A stretch of DNA of 64,000 nt from Methylocapsa sp. D3K7 (GTDB lineage: Bacteria; Pseudomonadota; Alphaproteobacteria; Rhizobiales; Beijerinckiaceae): assembly GCF_029855125.1 (NCBI RefSeq), contig NZ_CP123229.1, forward strand, positions 2,958,501 to 3,022,500, in the 5' to 3' direction. Positions 30,698 through 39,570 of this stretch are shown here, one piece after another. The notes beneath the pieces were generated by a model. That model was not told the origin of the DNA. It searched no databases and was given only the letters and a program-made list of their open reading frames with translations. Numbering within the stretch: position 1 is the stretch's first letter; every line of letters begins with the position of its first letter. Made by a program: the position numbers and the translations under genes.

Positions 30698-31576
30698 ATG
30701 GGAGTTGTTGAACGAACAGTTCTTCCCAAAGGTGCAAATCCCGATTGGACCATTCCGCAAGGGTTTGCGCGATACAGCGAGGCCGAACATCGGACCTGGA
30801 CGACGCTTTATGAGCGGCAGGCCGAGATATTGCCGGGGCGCGCCTGCGATGCTTTCCTGCATGGCCTCGAGGCGCTTGACTTGCACGGCCAGGGTATTCC
30901 CGATTTCGCGCAATTGAACGAAAAGCTTTTTGAACTCACCGGATGGCGGGTCGTGGCGGTGCCAGGTCTTGTCCCCGATGCGGTATTTTTCGAACATCTC
31001 GCCAACCGACGGTTTCCGGCCGGCAATTTCATTCGCGGCGCCGATGAACTCGATTATCTGCAGGAGCCGGACATCTTTCATGATGTCTTCGGCCATGTGC
31101 CGATGCTGACCGATCCGGTCTTTGCCGATTACATGCAAGCCTATGGAAAAGGTGGGCTTCGCGCGCTCTCGCTGGGCAGTCTTGCCAATCTTGCCAGGCT
31201 CTATTGGTACACGGTCGAGTTCGGGCTGTTGGAAACGTCCGAAGGTTTGCGCATTTATGGCGCGGGGATCGTCTCGTCGCGAACCGAAACGATCTTCGCG
31301 CTGGCCTCCGAGTCGCCGAACCGGCTCGGCTTCGATCTGGAGCGGGTGATGCGCACGCTCTACCGGATCGACGACTTCCAGCAGGTCTATTTCGTCATTC
31401 CCTCGCTTCAACATTTGCTCGATGTGACCATAGGGACGGATTTCGGTCCCCTCTACACCAAAATTTCGTATATGCCCGACATTCCGATTGCGGCGATCGA
31501 ACCAGGCGATAAGGTTTTTACGCGAGGGACTCAGGACTACGCGAGGAGCGGCGGCCGTCTGCACGGCGCGGCGTAG
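30698..31576 (+). CDS. phhA: Phenylalanine 4-monooxygenase
   Basis: Pterin- and iron-dependent hydroxylation of phenylalanine to tyrosine. The 292-residue monomeric bacterial form shows the iron-binding HDVFGHVPMLTDP motif, the downstream Glu ligand region (WYTVEFGLLE) and YGAGIVSS. There is no N-terminal ACT regulatory domain, as expected for bacteria. It opens the Phe/Tyr degradation stretch that continues with hppD, hmgA, fahA and maiA. The cofactor-recycling partner phhB is not adjacent. Confidence 0.96.
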   Translation: MGVVERTVLPKGANPDWTIPQGFARYSEAEHRTWTTLYERQAEILPGRACDAFLHGLEALDLHGQGIPDFAQLNEKLFELTGWRVVAVPGLVPDAVFFEHLANRRFPAGNFIRGADELDYLQEPDIFHDVFGHVPMLTDPVFADYMQAYGKGGLRALSLGSLANLARLYWYTVEFGLLETSEGLRIYGAGIVSSRTETIFALASESPNRLGFDLERVMRTLYRIDDFQQVYFVIPSLQHLLDVTIGTDFGPLYTKISYMPDIPIAAIEPGDKVFTRGTQDYARSGGRLHGAA

Positions 31577-31600
31577 CCTCTGGCCGGAAAAGGACAATTC

Positions 31601-32284
31601 ATGCGCGATAAAATTGTGGTCGTTACCGGCGGGTCTGGTGTGCTTGGCTATGCGGTCGCGGAAGCCGCGCTCGCGGCCGGAGCCTATGTGGCTCTCCCCG
31701 GCCGGGAAGAGACGAGCAAGCTTGCTAAACAAGACCGGCTGCTGGTGCTCGGCGGCGTCGATCTCACGGATTTTGCGGCGGTCACGAAGGCGTTCGAAGC
31801 GGTGGTGGCACGCTTCGGCAAGATCGATGGGCTCGCCAATATCGCGGGCGGCTTCCGCTGGCAGACCCTGGCCGAAGGCGACCTTTCCGGCTGGACAGAC
31901 CAATTCAAAATGAATCTCTTGACCGCTGTGACGGCAACCAAGGCGGCACTGCCCTATCTGCGCGCCTCGCAGGGCGCCATCGTCAATGTGGGATCGGCGC
32001 CGGCCAAGAAGGCTGGATCCGGGATGGGCGCCTATGCCGCCTCCAAGGCCGGTGTACTGCGGCTGACCGAAAGCCTCGCCGAGGAGGAGAAACTCGCGGG
32101 CGTTCGCGTCAACGCGGTGCTGCCGACGATTATAGACACCCCCCGTAACCGCGCGGATATGCCCAAGGCCGATTTTTCCCGCTGGGTGAAGCCGGAAGAC
32201 ATTGCCAAAACCATATTGTTCCTGTTGTCTGGTGATGCCAAAGCGATCACCGGCGCCGAGATTTTGATTGCCGGGCGGACGTGA
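31601..32284 (+). CDS. Short-chain dehydrogenase/reductase
   Basis: A 227-residue SDR with the cofactor motif TGGSGVLGYAVA, a partial NAG-type motif replaced by ANIAGGF, and the catalytic YAASKAG (Tyr-x-x-x-Lys). The substrate cannot be told; its place 24 bp after phhA suggests co-transcription and perhaps a role in pterin or aromatic metabolism (a quinoid dihydropterin reductase role would be attractive but is a guess). Its TGA and the convergent regulator's stop share the hexamer tgatca. Confidence 0.82.
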   Translation: MRDKIVVVTGGSGVLGYAVAEAALAAGAYVALPGREETSKLAKQDRLLVLGGVDLTDFAAVTKAFEAVVARFGKIDGLANIAGGFRWQTLAEGDLSGWTDQFKMNLLTAVTATKAALPYLRASQGAIVNVGSAPAKKAGSGMGAYAASKAGVLRLTESLAEEEKLAGVRVNAVLPTIIDTPRNRADMPKADFSRWVKPEDIAKTILFLLSGDAKAITGAEILIAGRT

Positions 32285-32785
32285 TCATCCGCGCGCTTTG
32301 GCGGCGGTGAGCGGCAGCCGGTGGGTGTCCTTGAGCGTCGTCAAAACGATCGAGGATTTGACATGCGAGACGCTCGCATGCGGCAGGATCAAATCATTGA
32401 TGATCCGCGACAGGCTTTTTAAGTCCGGCACCAGCACTTTCAGCAAATAATCAGAATCCCCGGTCAGCGCATAGGCCTCTTGGATTTCCTCGACCGTCTT
32501 GACGAAGTCGCTGAACTTTTTCGCATTCTCCTTGGAATGCGGAGACATGCTGACTTGGACGAGAGCGAGGAGATCAATGCCGAGGCGGCCGGCGTTGAGC
32601 CGCGCGGCATAGCCTTCGATGATCCCGGTTTCCTCGAGCCTTATCCGGCGGCGGGAACATTGCGAGGCGGAAAGCCCGACCTTTTCGGCAAGCTCGGCAT
32701 TGGTGAGACGGCCATCGGCCTCGAGCGCGGCAAGCAGCTTGAGATCGAATTGGTCGAGTGCATCCATCTCTTGTGAATTCGGCAT
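32285..32785 (-). CDS. Lrp/AsnC-family transcriptional regulator
   Basis: A 166-residue regulator with an N-terminal winged helix (LDQFDLKLLAALEADGRLTN, recognition segment LSASQCSRRRIRLEETGII) and a C-terminal RAM effector domain (ALTGDSDYLLKVLVPDL). It is divergent from hppD with about 110 bp between the starts, so it is the best candidate for controlling tyrosine catabolism, probably in response to an aromatic amino acid; this is inferred from position. Start at 32785; the ATG at 32767 is an alternative. Confidence 0.9.
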   Translation of the reverse strand: MPNSQEMDALDQFDLKLLAALEADGRLTNAELAEKVGLSASQCSRRRIRLEETGIIEGYAARLNAGRLGIDLLALVQVSMSPHSKENAKKFSDFVKTVEEIQEAYALTGDSDYLLKVLVPDLKSLSRIINDLILPHASVSHVKSSIVLTTLKDTHRLPLTAAKARG

Positions 32786-32894
32786 TTCCTACACGATCCG
32801 TGCATCCTTACCCGGAAACCGGCCCATTATACACGCCCATCTCGCGGTTTTCGCGCTATTTTTATGATGCTCGCAGCAGCAGAGGATAGAGCCG

Positions 32895-33998
32895 ATGGGT
32901 CCGTTTCCGCACGACGCGCCGCCTGCCAAGATCAGTGCCGAAAACCCAGCCGGCACGGATGGGTTTGAGTTCGTGGAATTCGCCGCCGCCGATCCCGGTG
33001 CGCTCAAGACGCTGTTTGAGAAGATGGGTTTCGAGCGTGTCGCGCGCCACAAGACCCGCGCCATCGATCTCTACCGGCAGGGGAGCGTCAATTACATCCT
33101 CAACGCGGACCCCAGCAGTTTTGGCGGAAGATTTGTCGAGCGTCATGGCCCTTGTGCGCCAGCGATGGCCTGGCGCGTCGTCGATGCCAAGCACGCCTAC
33201 ACCCATGCGCTGGAACGCGGCGCGCAGCCCTACAACGGCGAGACGGGGGCCAAGACCATCGATGCGCCCGCAATCCTGGGGATCGGCGGCAGCCTGATTT
33301 ATTTCATCGATACCTATGGCGCCAAGGGCTCGCCCTATGATGCCGAATTCGATTGGATTGGCGAGTGCGATCCGGCGCCGGTTGGGTGCGGCCTCTTTTA
33401 CATCGATCATCTGACCAACAATGTGTTTCGCGGCGCGATGGACCGCTGGTATCAATTTTACCAAAATCTCTTCAACTTCCGTCAAATTCGCTATTTCGAC
33501 ATCTCCGGAAAATTTACTGGCCTGACGTCGCGGGCGCTGACGAGCCCTTGCGGAAAAATCCGGATTCCGTTGAATGAATCCGCCGACGACAAAAGCCAGA
33601 TCGAGGAATTTCTGCACCAATATAAGGGCGAGGGCATTCAGCATATCGCGTGCGGCAGTAAGGACATTTATGCCAGCGTGAAGCGGTTGGCGGGGCGGGG
33701 CCTTGCTTTCATGCCGCCGCCTCCCGAAACCTATTACAAACGGATCGCCACGCGGCTTCCTGGTCATGGCGAGCCGGTGGAGGCTTTGCGGGAGAGCGGG
33801 CTTTTGATCGACGGCGAAGTCGTTGAAGGCGGCAAGCCGAAGCTTCTGTTGCAGATCTTCTCGAAGACGGTGATCGGCCCGATTTTTTTCGAGTTCATCG
33901 AACGCAAAGGTGATGAGGGCTTTGGCGAAGGTAATTTCAAGGCGCTGTTCGAGTCGATCGAAGCCGACCAGATCGAACGCGGCGTGCTGCATGCCTGA
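32895..33998 (+). CDS. hppD: 4-hydroxyphenylpyruvate dioxygenase
   Basis: Iron(II) enzyme converting 4-hydroxyphenylpyruvate to homogentisate. The 367-residue two-domain vicinal-oxygen-chelate protein has the iron His in FYIDHLTNNVFRG, the second His in GIQHIACGSKDIYA and the C-terminal metal-Glu region FFEFIERKGDEGFGEGNFKA. Residue length is usual for bacteria. It is divergent from the Lrp-family gene and upstream of a sulfatase that separates it from hmgA. Confidence 0.96.
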   Translation: MGPFPHDAPPAKISAENPAGTDGFEFVEFAAADPGALKTLFEKMGFERVARHKTRAIDLYRQGSVNYILNADPSSFGGRFVERHGPCAPAMAWRVVDAKHAYTHALERGAQPYNGETGAKTIDAPAILGIGGSLIYFIDTYGAKGSPYDAEFDWIGECDPAPVGCGLFYIDHLTNNVFRGAMDRWYQFYQNLFNFRQIRYFDISGKFTGLTSRALTSPCGKIRIPLNESADDKSQIEEFLHQYKGEGIQHIACGSKDIYASVKRLAGRGLAFMPPPPETYYKRIATRLPGHGEPVEALRESGLLIDGEVVEGGKPKLLLQIFSKTVIGPIFFEFIERKGDEGFGEGNFKALFESIEADQIERGVLHA

Positions 33999-34159
33999 AA
34001 GTTCGTGCGCGGCAAGAAAAATTTGTGGGCGTCCTCGAAAAAATTGATCAAGCGCCTTGAAGTAGACGGAGGTTTAAAACGTGCTACCCTCTTTGTCTCA
34101 TGAGGGCATGCCAAGCTGGCAATTTTTGATGCGCCGCAGTATACCAAGGGAGGCGAAAA

Positions 34160-35890
34160 ATGCACGAATCGGAGAACTCTAACGCACTGTCGCATGCGCC
34201 GAGAGGACCCATTTTTCGAAGCCTGCTCGGCGGTGTCGTCGCCTCAATTCTTTTTATGACTTCGCCAGAGTCTTCCGGGGCGGCGCTCGCGCAGACGCCT
34301 GCCAGGAAACCCAATATTCTTGTTATCATGGGCGATGACGTCGGCTGGTTCAACATTGGTGCCTATCATCGAGGTATCATGTCCGGCAAGACGCCGAATC
34401 TCGACAAACTCGCCGATGAAGGCATGCTGTTTACCGACTATTACGCCGAGGCGAGCTGCACGGCAGGCCGGGCGAATTTCATCACCGGCGAACTGCCCAT
34501 CCGCACGGGTCTCACCACGGTTGGTCAGGCGGGGGCTGATATCGGCTTACCGGACGAGGCCGTGACGCTTGCCACTGTGCTGAAGGCGCAAGGCTATGCG
34601 ACCGGCCAGTTTGGCAAGAATCACCTCGGCGACCTCAACAAATTTTTGCCGACCGTGCATGGCTTCGATGAGTTCTTTGGCTACCTTTATCACCTCGACG
34701 CCATGTCGGATCCCTATTGGTACGATTATCCGCAAGATTGGATCGACAAGACGGGCCCTCGCAATTTGGTGCATAGCTTTGCGACCGACACCGCCGATCC
34801 GGCCGAGCAGCCGCGCTGGGGCAAGATCGGCAAGCAAAAAATCATCGATGAAGGACCGCTGGCACCGTTTCCGAATATGAAGGATATGCAGGGCTGGCAG
34901 CAAGGCCGAAAAGCGAAATATGATATGGAGACCTTTGACGATGTGCTCGTCAAGTCGTCGAGCGCCTTCATGGACAAAGCGAAAAAGGCTGGAAAACCTT
35001 TTTTCGTCTGGCACAATACGACGCGCATGCATGTCTTCACCTACCTTCCGCCGAAATATCAGGCGATGATGAATGCGAAGAACAATTACGGTCTCGAAGA
35101 AGCCGGCATGGCGCAGATGGACGACAGCGTCGGCCAATTGCTGAAGCATGTCCAGGATATGGGCGAGGCTGACAATACCATCGTCATCTTCACCACCGAC
35201 AATGGGGCCGAAGTGTTCACCTGGCCGGACGGTGGGATGACGCCGTTCAGGGCCACGAAGGGCACCATTTATGAAGGCGGCTTCCGTGTTCCGTGCATTA
35301 TCCGTTGGCCGGGCAAGGTCAAGCCAAGGTCTGTCGAAAATGGAATCTTCTCCGGACTCGATTGGTTGCCGACACTCGCCGCCACCGCCGGCAAGCCCGA
35401 CATCAAGGACGAGCTTTTGCAGGGCGTAGAGCTGGAGGGCCGGACCTATAAAAACCATCTCGACGGCTACAATCAGTTGGACGTTCTGTTGGGCAAAGGG
35501 CCATCCGCACGCCACGAGCTTTTTTACTTCGGCGGCCCGCATCTTGGCGCGCTGCGGCTCGACGACTTCAAATTCCAATTCTTTCAGCAGCCCTATGGGT
35601 GGCCGGGAGAAAAGGTCACGACGGACATGCCGACGATCATCAACATTCGCCAAGATCCCTTCGAGCGGACGCCGTCGATCCACGGCGAAAACTTGAACAA
35701 TCTCGGCGGCGGTTACATGAACGACTTCATGGCGCGCGAATTCTGGCGCTTCGTTCTCGTGCAGAAATATGTGGGGGAACTCGCACAGACGGCCATCGAT
35801 TTTCCGCCGATGCAGGCGCCGGCGAGCTTCAACATCCAAGCCGTCAAGGAAAAGGTCGAGGAGGCCATCAGGGCCCGCGAAGGGCAATAG
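34160..35890 (+). CDS. Exported arylsulfatase-type sulfatase
   Basis: A 576-residue formylglycine sulfatase. The metal-binding pair is seen in ILVIMGDDVGWFN (Asp59-Asp60), and the formylglycine site is C100-T-A-G-R104, the C-x-A-x-R variant of the usual C-x-P-x-R. Other family blocks are GQFGKNHLGD, TTDNGAE and TKGTIYEGGFRVP. An N-terminal hydrophobic stretch (SLLGGVVASILFMTS, about residues 21-35) suggests secretion. It sits between hppD and hmgA, on the same strand; no link with tyrosine breakdown is established. Natural substrate unknown. Confidence 0.9.
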   Translation: MHESENSNALSHAPRGPIFRSLLGGVVASILFMTSPESSGAALAQTPARKPNILVIMGDDVGWFNIGAYHRGIMSGKTPNLDKLADEGMLFTDYYAEASCTAGRANFITGELPIRTGLTTVGQAGADIGLPDEAVTLATVLKAQGYATGQFGKNHLGDLNKFLPTVHGFDEFFGYLYHLDAMSDPYWYDYPQDWIDKTGPRNLVHSFATDTADPAEQPRWGKIGKQKIIDEGPLAPFPNMKDMQGWQQGRKAKYDMETFDDVLVKSSSAFMDKAKKAGKPFFVWHNTTRMHVFTYLPPKYQAMMNAKNNYGLEEAGMAQMDDSVGQLLKHVQDMGEADNTIVIFTTDNGAEVFTWPDGGMTPFRATKGTIYEGGFRVPCIIRWPGKVKPRSVENGIFSGLDWLPTLAATAGKPDIKDELLQGVELEGRTYKNHLDGYNQLDVLLGKGPSARHELFYFGGPHLGALRLDDFKFQFFQQPYGWPGEKVTTDMPTIINIRQDPFERTPSIHGENLNNLGGGYMNDFMAREFWRFVLVQKYVGELAQTAIDFPPMQAPASFNIQAVKEKVEEAIRAREGQ

Positions 35891-35966
35891 GTCGAGCTAT
35901 TACGGCGGCGGGCGGTCCAAGAGGGCGCTCGCCTTGAGTTTGGGGTGCGACCGCGCCTTTTGAGGG

Positions 35967-36362
35967 CTAACGTGACCCTCTCGCCCAGAGATACTTCGCA
36001 TAGATCGCGGTGACGATCAGCGTAAGCATGAGCGCGGCGAGCAAAGCCACCGCGAGCACTCCTGCAGCGGGCGTCGCATAGGCGCGAAAAATATATTGCG
36101 GGGTCTGGTCCGTGAAGGGGCTGAAATGCGCGAGCCAGCCTAATGCCGCGCCTAAGCCCGCAGTGACCGCCCAGAACAGCGGTCCAATCTTGTTCCGTAG
36201 ATAGAAACAAAGCCCAAGACCAAGAAACACATCTTTTGCAAAGAGGAGTAGAACGGGCAAGAGGTGCCAGCGAATGTCGCCCCTAAAAATATGATCGATG
36301 TCGTGGCCCAAGCTCAACACGATCAGGAGAACCACGAGAATGATGAGTTTCCTATCAGCCAC
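35967..36362 (-). CDS. Small integral membrane protein, unknown function
   Basis: About 131 residues with four predicted hydrophobic segments: LIILVVLLIVLSLGHDI, a segment around LLPVLLLFAKDVFLGLGLCF, one around FWAVTAGLGAALGWL, and the C-terminal stretch beginning AAGVLAVALLAALML. I prefer a GTG start at 36362 because GAGGAGGA lies five bases upstream; an ATG at 36410 is also open. It points away from hmgA on the opposite strand. I do not recognise the family. Confidence 0.7.
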   Translation of the reverse strand: MADRKLIILVVLLIVLSLGHDIDHIFRGDIRWHLLPVLLLFAKDVFLGLGLCFYLRNKIGPLFWAVTAGLGAALGWLAHFSPFTDQTPQYIFRAYATPAAGVLAVALLAALMLTLIVTAIYAKYLWARGSR

Positions 36363-36422
36363 ATTATCCTCCTCGATGGGTGACGCCCTATATATGGGGA
36401 GGCGATCCAAAGAGTTTCACCC

Positions 36423-37721
36423 ATGACACAATACATGCCTGGCTTCGGCAATGATTTCGAGACCGAGGCGTTGCCGGGCGCCTTACCGCAAGGGCAAAAC
36501 TCGCCGCAGCGCTGTCCCTATGGGCTTTATGCCGAGCAATTGTCAGGTACGCCCTTCACCGCGCCGCGCGGCGCCAATGAGCGCTCCTGGCTCTACCGCA
36601 TGCGCCCTTCGGTCCGGCATGCGAGCCACTTTACCAGCATCGATGTTCCCTATTGGAAAACCGCGCCGCATATCGCCGCGCACCGCCTGGCGCTGGGCCA
36701 ATTGCGTTGGGACCCTTTGCCCATTCCAGACGCGCCGCTGACTTTCGTCAGCGGCATGCGGACCATCACGACGGCGGGCGATGTCCGCACCCAGACCGGC
36801 ATGGCGGCGCATGTCTTTTTCGTCACGGAAAACATGGACGATGATTATTTTTTCAATGCCGACGGCGAACTCTTGATCGTTCCGCAAACGGGCGGCCTCG
36901 ACATTGCGACAGAGCTTGGCCAACTCATCGTCACGCCTGGCGATATCGCGGTGATCCCGCGCGGCATGAAATTCAAGGCCGGGTTGCAAGATGGTCCCGC
37001 GCGCGGCTATGTGTGCGAGAATTATGGCGCGAAGTTCACCTTGCCGGGGCGCGGGCCGATCGGCGCCAATTGTCTCGCCAATCCACGGGATTTCAAAACG
37101 CCGGTGGCGCGTTACGAAGATAAGGAAACGGCGTGCCGCCTGACCGTCAAATGGTGCGGCGGCTTCCATGTCGCCGAGATTGGGCATTCGCCGCTCGATG
37201 TCGTCGCTTGGCATGGCAATTACGCGCCTTACAAATATGATTTGCGCACCTTCTCTCCGGTTGGTGCGATTTTGTTCGATCACCCGGACCCGTCCATTTA
37301 CACGGTGCTGACCGCGCCGTCCGGGGAGGCGGGCACCGCAAATGTCGATTTCGTGATTTTTCCCGAACGCTGGCTCGTCGCCGAACATTCGTTCCGGCCG
37401 CCGTGGTTTCACATGAACATTATGAGCGAGTTCATGGGGCTGATTTTCGGCCAATATGATGCCAAGGCGAAAGGCTTTGCGCCGGGCGGGATTTCGCTCC
37501 ACAATTGCATGCTGCCGCATGGTCCGGACACACAAGCCTTCGACCGGGCGAGCACCGTTGAGCTGAAACCCGAAAGGCTTGAAAACACCCTCGCCTTCAT
37601 GTTCGAGACGCGCTATCCCCAACAGGTGACGGAATATGCGGCCAAGCTCCCGGAACTTCAAAGCGATTATGCCGATTGCTGGAGCGGTTTGGAAAAGCAT
37701 TTTGATCCAAATCGCCGGTGA
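36423..37721 (+). CDS. hmgA: Homogentisate 1,2-dioxygenase
   Basis: Opens the aromatic ring of homogentisate to maleylacetoacetate. The 432-residue cupin-fold enzyme starts with the family pattern [19 protein letters not shown] and has the iron-site region near the C-terminus ([19 protein letters not shown], then [12 protein letters not shown]). It heads hmgA-fahA-maiA, with 15 bp to fahA. Length is usual. Confidence 0.97.
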   Translation: MTQYMPGFGNDFETEALPGALPQGQNSPQRCPYGLYAEQLSGTPFTAPRGANERSWLYRMRPSVRHASHFTSIDVPYWKTAPHIAAHRLALGQLRWDPLPIPDAPLTFVSGMRTITTAGDVRTQTGMAAHVFFVTENMDDDYFFNADGELLIVPQTGGLDIATELGQLIVTPGDIAVIPRGMKFKAGLQDGPARGYVCENYGAKFTLPGRGPIGANCLANPRDFKTPVARYEDKETACRLTVKWCGGFHVAEIGHSPLDVVAWHGNYAPYKYDLRTFSPVGAILFDHPDPSIYTVLTAPSGEAGTANVDFVIFPERWLVAEHSFRPPWFHMNIMSEFMGLIFGQYDAKAKGFAPGGISLHNCMLPHGPDTQAFDRASTVELKPERLENTLAFMFETRYPQQVTEYAAKLPELQSDYADCWSGLEKHFDPNRR

Positions 37722-37736
37722 CGAGGCGGCGTCCTC

Positions 37737-38762
37737 ATGAAACTCGCGACACTTGCCAACGGCACCCGCGACGGGCGGCTTGCCGTGGTTTCTCGCGACC
37801 TCGCCTACGCCACGGATGCGGGCGGAATCGCCAAGACTCTTCAGGAGGCGCTCGATGATTGGACGCGCCTCGCCCCTAGGCTCGAAACACTCGCGATCTC
37901 ACTTGAAGCAGGTTCGGTGCCGCGCGAGCGGTTCCGCGAGCATGAGGCGCTTTCGCCGCTTCCCCGCGCGTTTCAATGGATCGACGGCTCCGCCTATTTG
38001 AGTCACGTGGAACTGGTGCGCAAGGCACGCGGCGCCGCGATGCCGCCGGAATTTTTCACCGATCCCTTGCTGTATCAAGGCGGATCGGATGCTTTTTTGG
38101 CGCCCCGCGCCCCCATCCGTATGCCGGACGAAAATTTCGGAATTGATTTTGAAGGCGAAGTCGCGGTCATCGTCAAGGATGTTCCGATGGGCGCGGACAG
38201 AACCGAGGCCGCCGCGTCCATTGTCCTCGTTGTTATCGTCAACGATGTCTCGTTGCGCAACCTCATTCCGGCAGAACTCGCCAAGGGTTTTGGATTCTTC
38301 CAGTCGAAACCTTCGTCGGCTTTTTCGCCGGTCGCTGTCACGCCCGATGAACTCGGCATCGCGTGGGATGGCGGACGCCTGCATCTTCCCTTGCTCGTCA
38401 GCCGCAACGGCGTGCTTTTCGGCCGGCCGGATGCGGGCGCCGGAATGAATTTTGATTTTCCAGCCCTCATTGCCCATGCGGCAAGGACCAGGCCTTTGGG
38501 TGCGGGCACCATCATTGGATCCGGCACCGTTTCCAACAGTGAGGCGGATGGAAGCCCGGCCCGCCCGGTCAGTGCTGGAGGCGACGGATATTCCTGCCTT
38601 GCCGAAGCGCGGATGGTCGAGGCCATGACGGGCGGTGCGCCCGCGACTGAATTTTTACGCTTCGGCGATACGGTCCGCATCGAGATAAAAAATGCCGGCG
38701 GCCACTCCGTCTTTGGCGCCATCGAACAGACGGTGGAAGCTTATGGAAGACCCGTTGCCTGA
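37737..38762 (+). CDS. fahA: Fumarylacetoacetate hydrolase
   Basis: Last step of tyrosine degradation: splits fumarylacetoacetate into fumarate and acetoacetate. The 341-residue FAH-family protein has the metal-binding FGIDFEGEVAVIVKDVPMG block, VNDVSLRNLIP and GTIIGSGTVSN. The substrate is supported by its place between hmgA and maiA, since FAH-fold enzymes act on several compounds. Its end overlaps maiA by 20 bp. Confidence 0.94.
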   Translation: MKLATLANGTRDGRLAVVSRDLAYATDAGGIAKTLQEALDDWTRLAPRLETLAISLEAGSVPRERFREHEALSPLPRAFQWIDGSAYLSHVELVRKARGAAMPPEFFTDPLLYQGGSDAFLAPRAPIRMPDENFGIDFEGEVAVIVKDVPMGADRTEAAASIVLVVIVNDVSLRNLIPAELAKGFGFFQSKPSSAFSPVAVTPDELGIAWDGGRLHLPLLVSRNGVLFGRPDAGAGMNFDFPALIAHAARTRPLGAGTIIGSGTVSNSEADGSPARPVSAGGDGYSCLAEARMVEAMTGGAPATEFLRFGDTVRIEIKNAGGHSVFGAIEQTVEAYGRPVA

Positions 38763-39399
38763 GCCGTGCCTTTTCGGCTATTGGCGATCGAGCGCCGCCT
38801 ACCGGGTGCGTATCGCGCTCAATCTAAAGAGGATCACCACGCGGCAGATCCCGGTGCACCTGCAAGCAGCTGAGCAGAAGGGCGCGGATTATCGTATGCT
38901 CAATCCGGCGGGCCTCGTTCCGCTGTGGCGCGAGCCGGATGGGTTCACTCTCGCCCAGTCGCTTGCCATCATCGAATATCTGAATGAAAAATTTCCCGAT
39001 CCGCCGCTTTTGCCGGAGGATGTGCGCCTGAAGGCGATCTGCCGCGAGATCGTCTATACGATCGCTTGCGACATTCATCCGGTCGGCAATCTCAGAGTGC
39101 TGGAAAAGCTCACCGCGGATTATGGCGCTGACGCCGGCGCCAGAGCCGCCTGGAACCAGCACTGGATCGCGGCAGGCTTCGCCGCCATCGAAGCGCGGCT
39201 TGCCAAGGCGGCCGGCCGGCATGCGATCGGAGACAGGATCAGCTTGGCCGACATTTGTCTTGTGCCCCAGGTTTATAACGCGCGCCGAATGGGGTTCGAT
39301 TTGACACTTTATCCTTGCATCGTCTCGGCCGACGCGGCGGCACGCAATTTGCCTGCTTTCATGGCGGCGGCGCCCGAGGCCCAGGCTGATGCGCCTTAA
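38743..39399 (+). CDS. maiA: Maleylacetoacetate isomerase (zeta-class GST fold)
   Basis: Glutathione-dependent cis-trans isomerisation of maleylacetoacetate to fumarylacetoacetate. The 218-residue GST-like protein has the zeta-class active-site motif RSSAAYRVRIALNLK, the PAGLVPLW loop and the LAQSLAIIEYLNEKFP block. The ATG at 38743 gives the usual N-terminus and overlaps fahA; an in-frame ATG at 38692 is deeper inside fahA and unlikely. Final gene of the tyrosine cluster. Confidence 0.94.
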   Translation: MEDPLPEPCLFGYWRSSAAYRVRIALNLKRITTRQIPVHLQAAEQKGADYRMLNPAGLVPLWREPDGFTLAQSLAIIEYLNEKFPDPPLLPEDVRLKAICREIVYTIACDIHPVGNLRVLEKLTADYGADAGARAAWNQHWIAAGFAAIEARLAKAAGRHAIGDRISLADICLVPQVYNARRMGFDLTLYPCIVSADAAARNLPAFMAAAPEAQADAP

Positions 39400-39516
39400 T
39401 CTGCTTCCTGTGAAGCTGCGACGCAGCGGAACACATTCTGGCGTTGTTGCAAACGTTGGCTTTGCGCCGATGCCCTGCTAAACAAGGGAGGTTACAGTCC
39501 TAGGAGAGCTGAATTG

Positions 39517-39570
39517 ATGAAAATCATCGCCGCGAATCACGGTGCCTGGTTTGTTGGGGTTCGAGGATGA
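39517..39570 (+). CDS. Possible 17-residue leader ORF coupled to the next gene
   Basis: ATG at 39517 follows a strong ribosome site (taggaga) and encodes MKIIAANHGAWFVGVRG, then stops with TGA overlapping the ATG of the polymerase-like gene (ATGA). It could be a coupling leader peptide, or the 5' remnant of an older start. It is too short to judge by composition. Confidence 0.35.
   Translation: MKIIAANHGAWFVGVRG

Noticed and set aside
34547..35887. Minus-strand 446-codon frame opposite the sulfatase
   Set aside because: Antisense to an intact sulfatase with all motifs; no domain-like patterns in the antisense product.
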